Positions 5,046 through 6,683 of a stretch of DNA of 6,683 bases are shown here, one piece after another. This DNA comes from SLFT01 sp964493075 (GTDB taxonomy: Bacteria; Hydrogenedentota; Hydrogenedentia; Hydrogenedentales; CAITNO01). The position numbers and the translations under genes were made by a program. Within the stretch, counting starts at the first letter, position 1. Each line of letters opens with the position of its first letter. The notes beneath the pieces are model-generated. The model saw only the letters and a list, made by a program, of their open reading frames with translations. It was not told where the DNA came from and did not search any database. The DNA lies in assembly GCA_964493075.1 (NCBI GenBank), contig CAZBNU010000226.1, positions 1 to 6,683 on the forward strand, read 5' to 3'.

Positions 5046-6314
5046 CTATCGCAGGATAAGCGCTTCTCGTTCCGGACCTACCGATACATAAGGAATCGGG
5101 CATTCAATGGCTTTTTCGATGGCGACCACATAGTTCTGTGCGGTTTTTGGCAATTTTTCAAAATCGCGCACACTGGTGATATCCTCATCCCATCCCGGCA
5201 TTTCGATGTATACCGGGGTGGCTTCCTCTAGCACCGCATTCAACGGGAACCGGTCATAGCGTTTTCCCTGCCACATATAGTGGGTGCAGATTTTCAGGGT
5301 CTTGCGTCCACTCAAACTGTCCAGTTTCGTGAGGGCAATGGCATTTGCGCCCTGCGCCCAGGCGCCATAACGCGTGGCGACAGCGTCGAAATGGCCGATG
5401 GTGCGGGGACGCCCTGTGGCTGCGCCATATTCCTTGGCAAACTCGCGCAATTCGTCGGCTTCCTCCTTGTCCATGAGCGTTACAAAAGGACCTTCGCCCA
5501 CGCAGGTGGAGAAGGCCTTGACCACAGCAATAACATTGTCAAGTTTGTGGCCGAACAGACCGCCACCGATGGGCGCATAAGCAGCCAGGGTACAGGAGGA
5601 AGTGGAGAATGGATAGATGCCAAAATTAAGGTCGCGCAGCGTGCCCAGTTGGGCTTCAAATAAAATATTCTGCCCCTGCGCCGCACCGGCTTCAAGTAGC
5701 TCCGAGGTATCGCCAATAAGCGGACGGATACGGCTTCCAAACTTTTCGGTCCAAGCCAGAATCTCGTCTATGGAAAACAGATTTCCATCACCATAAAACG
5801 CTTTTAAGCGTTCCAGTTTCCATTCGGCAATTTTGCGCAGCCGGTCGTTTAGCCGTTCAGGGTAAAGCAACTCGCCCACCTGGATGGCTTTCTTGACTGT
5901 GCGGTCGCCATAGGCAGGAGCGATACCCCGGCGTGTGGACCCATAAGCGTTCTTGCCGAGCCGGTCTTCTTCCAGTCCGTCTTCGAGGCGGTGGAAGGGA
6001 AAACATATTGTGGCGCGTTCGGAGATCCGAATGTTTGGCGTTATTCCCTTGCCCTGCAACTCATCCATTTCCGTGACCAACCCTTCGAGATCAATCACCA
6101 TGCCCGGCCCCAGGATATTGGTGACGCCGGGATAAAACACGCCCGAAGGAAGCAGGTGCAGTTTGAACTCGCCATAGTCATTGACGACGGTGTGCCCGGC
6201 GTTGTTGCCGCCTTGATAACGCACCACAAAGGAGGCGTCCCGCGCAAGATAATCCACCATTCGCCCCTTGCCTTCATCGCCCCAGTTTGCCCCTACAACG
6301 ACTTGAATACTCAT
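5046..6314 (-). CDS. purA: Adenylosuccinate synthetase (PurA)
   Basis: This enzyme catalyses GTP-dependent joining of IMP and aspartate to adenylosuccinate, the first committed step from IMP to AMP, in the cytoplasm. The 422-residue length is normal for the family. The N-terminal GTP/IMP site WGDEGKGR (11-18) includes catalytic Asp13 and Lys16, and QGGNNAGHT carries His41, both at the Escherichia coli positions. RRGIAPAYGDRTV, the KAFSTCVGEGPF loop, TGRPRTIGHFDAVATRYG, the guanine-binding ALTKLD and the C-terminal YVSVGPERE are all present. The usual GAQGT segment reads EAQLGTLRD, with FGIYPFSTSS after it; I recall this branch of PurA from Clostridia and relatives. The ATG at 6314 has GGGAG seven bases upstream. 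It lies 111 bases after rpsD but behind a terminator, so it is probably transcribed on its own. Confidence 0.97.
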   Translation of the reverse strand: MSIQVVVGANWGDEGKGRMVDYLARDASFVVRYQGGNNAGHTVVNDYGEFKLHLLPSGVFYPGVTNILGPGMVIDLEGLVTEMDELQGKGITPNIRISERATICFPFHRLEDGLEEDRLGKNAYGSTRRGIAPAYGDRTVKKAIQVGELLYPERLNDRLRKIAEWKLERLKAFYGDGNLFSIDEILAWTEKFGSRIRPLIGDTSELLEAGAAQGQNILFEAQLGTLRDLNFGIYPFSTSSCTLAAYAPIGGGLFGHKLDNVIAVVKAFSTCVGEGPFVTLMDKEEADELREFAKEYGAATGRPRTIGHFDAVATRYGAWAQGANAIALTKLDSLSGRKTLKICTHYMWQGKRYDRFPLNAVLEEATPVYIEMPGWDEDITSVRDFEKLPKTAQNYVVAIEKAIECPIPYVSVGPEREALILR

Positions 6315-6361
6315 AATACCGCTCCCGATTTATACAGGGTTGCTTCGAAAACTCGTTCCAC

Positions 6362-6400
6362 AAAAAAACATGGCGAACCGCCGACACGCGGTCCGCCACG
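6362..6400 (-). terminator. Rho-independent terminator after rpsD
   Basis: On the minus strand, arms TGGCGGACCGC (6398-6388) and GCGGTTCGCCA (6381-6371) pair over 11 bases with one A-C mismatch around a six-base loop. The stem extends by one G-U and one C-G pair (6399-6400 with 6370-6369). Seven Ts (6368-6362) follow at once. It ends transcripts coming from rpsD before purA. No T-tract follows in the plus direction, so it is one-way. Confidence 0.88.
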
Positions 6401-6425
6401 AAAAAGTTCGAGATAATACAGCCAG

Positions 6426-6683
6426 TTACCGTGAATAGAATCCAATGATGCTGAGCGTATCAAATTCCGCACGGATGGTAGCCGCATTGGGCGCCGCAAT
6501 CATTTTTCCTTCAAAAGATTTGGCTTCACGCTCCAGGTATTCCGGCAATTCAAAGGGAGGATTCTCCACGCCATTTACAATGATGGGGATCTTCCGGCTG
6601 CGCACGCGGATGGAAATTACCATGCCCGGCTTCACCTGAAATGAGGGGATATTCACTTTTTGGCCGTCCACAAGAATGTGGCA
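6426..6683 (-). CDS. rpsD: 30S ribosomal protein S4, C-terminal part (5' end beyond the window)
   Basis: This is the C-terminal 85 residues of ribosomal protein S4, a primary 16S rRNA-binding protein that starts assembly of the small-subunit body and often autoregulates its operon. The S4 RNA-binding domain signature is clear: CHILVDGQKVNIPSFQVKPG, then VISIRVRSRKIPI, PEYLE, FEGKM and the terminal IIGFYSR. The family is usually about 200 residues, so more than half is off the right edge. The open frame continues to base 6683; a GTG at 6671 is an internal valine, not a start. A terminator follows 26 bases after the stop, so rpoA and rplQ, which often come next, do not follow here: rpsD is the last gene of its transcript. 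Confidence 0.97.
   Translation of the reverse strand, partial: CHILVDGQKVNIPSFQVKPGMVISIRVRSRKIPIIVNGVENPPFELPEYLEREAKSFEGKMIAAPNAATIRAEFDTLSIIGFYSR

Noticed and set aside
6329..6334. TATAAA on the minus strand as a purA -10 box
   Set aside because: No acceptable -35 at 16-18 bases, and the start point would fall within the purA ribosome-binding site.
1..6683. CRISPR arrays, tRNA or rRNA genes, insertion sequences
   Set aside because: No regularly spaced repeats, no cloverleaf-like sequence, no rRNA-like stretch and no transposase or terminal inverted repeats were seen.

Overview
This is a bacterial chromosomal window of moderate GC content. It comes from a draft scaffold, because a run of exactly 100 N (1119-1218) looks like a scaffolding gap of unknown true size. 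The window contains a Tat-type S1 sulfatase, a Gfo/Idh/MocA sugar oxidoreductase and a lipoprotein built from pseudopilin-like modules. This mix is typical of polysaccharide-degrading environmental lineages such as the Planctomycetes-Verrucomicrobia-Lentisphaerae group or Hydrogenedentota. That placement is an inference from gene content only.

Layout. On the plus strand, an NAD(P)-dependent Gfo/Idh/MocA oxidoreductase (15-1118) runs into the gap. Just after the gap is a compact type II toxin-antitoxin operon: a Phd/YefM-like antitoxin (1265-1522) overlapping a ParE/RelE-like toxin (1510-1824), with a good promoter directly in front. All other genes lie on the minus strand. A DUF2283 protein (1840-2073) converges on the toxin. 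Its start overlaps a short reading frame (2066-2218) that looks like the surviving 3' end of a lost partner gene. Next come a secreted sulfatase (2194-3822), a 230-base intergenic stretch holding repeat-like sequences (3850-4079), a lipoprotein with two GspG-like modules (4080-4847) with its own promoter, adenylosuccinate synthetase purA (5046-6314), a strong intrinsic terminator (6362-6400), and the 3' end of rpsD (ribosomal protein S4) running off the right edge.

How the parts relate. purA and rpsD are core genes. The terminator separates them, so purA probably has its own expression signal. The sulfatase and the oxidoreductase are both plausible carbohydrate-catabolism functions, but they are divergent in orientation and separated by the toxin-antitoxin/DUF2283 segment, so there is no operon evidence linking them. 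The 1219-2218 segment looks like a small accessory island beside the assembly gap.

I found no clear new multi-gene system. The points most worth checking are the duplicated pseudopilin modules on a lipid anchor, the truncated partner upstream of DUF2283, and a dnaX-type slippery heptamer in the antitoxin that would fuse it in frame to the toxin.
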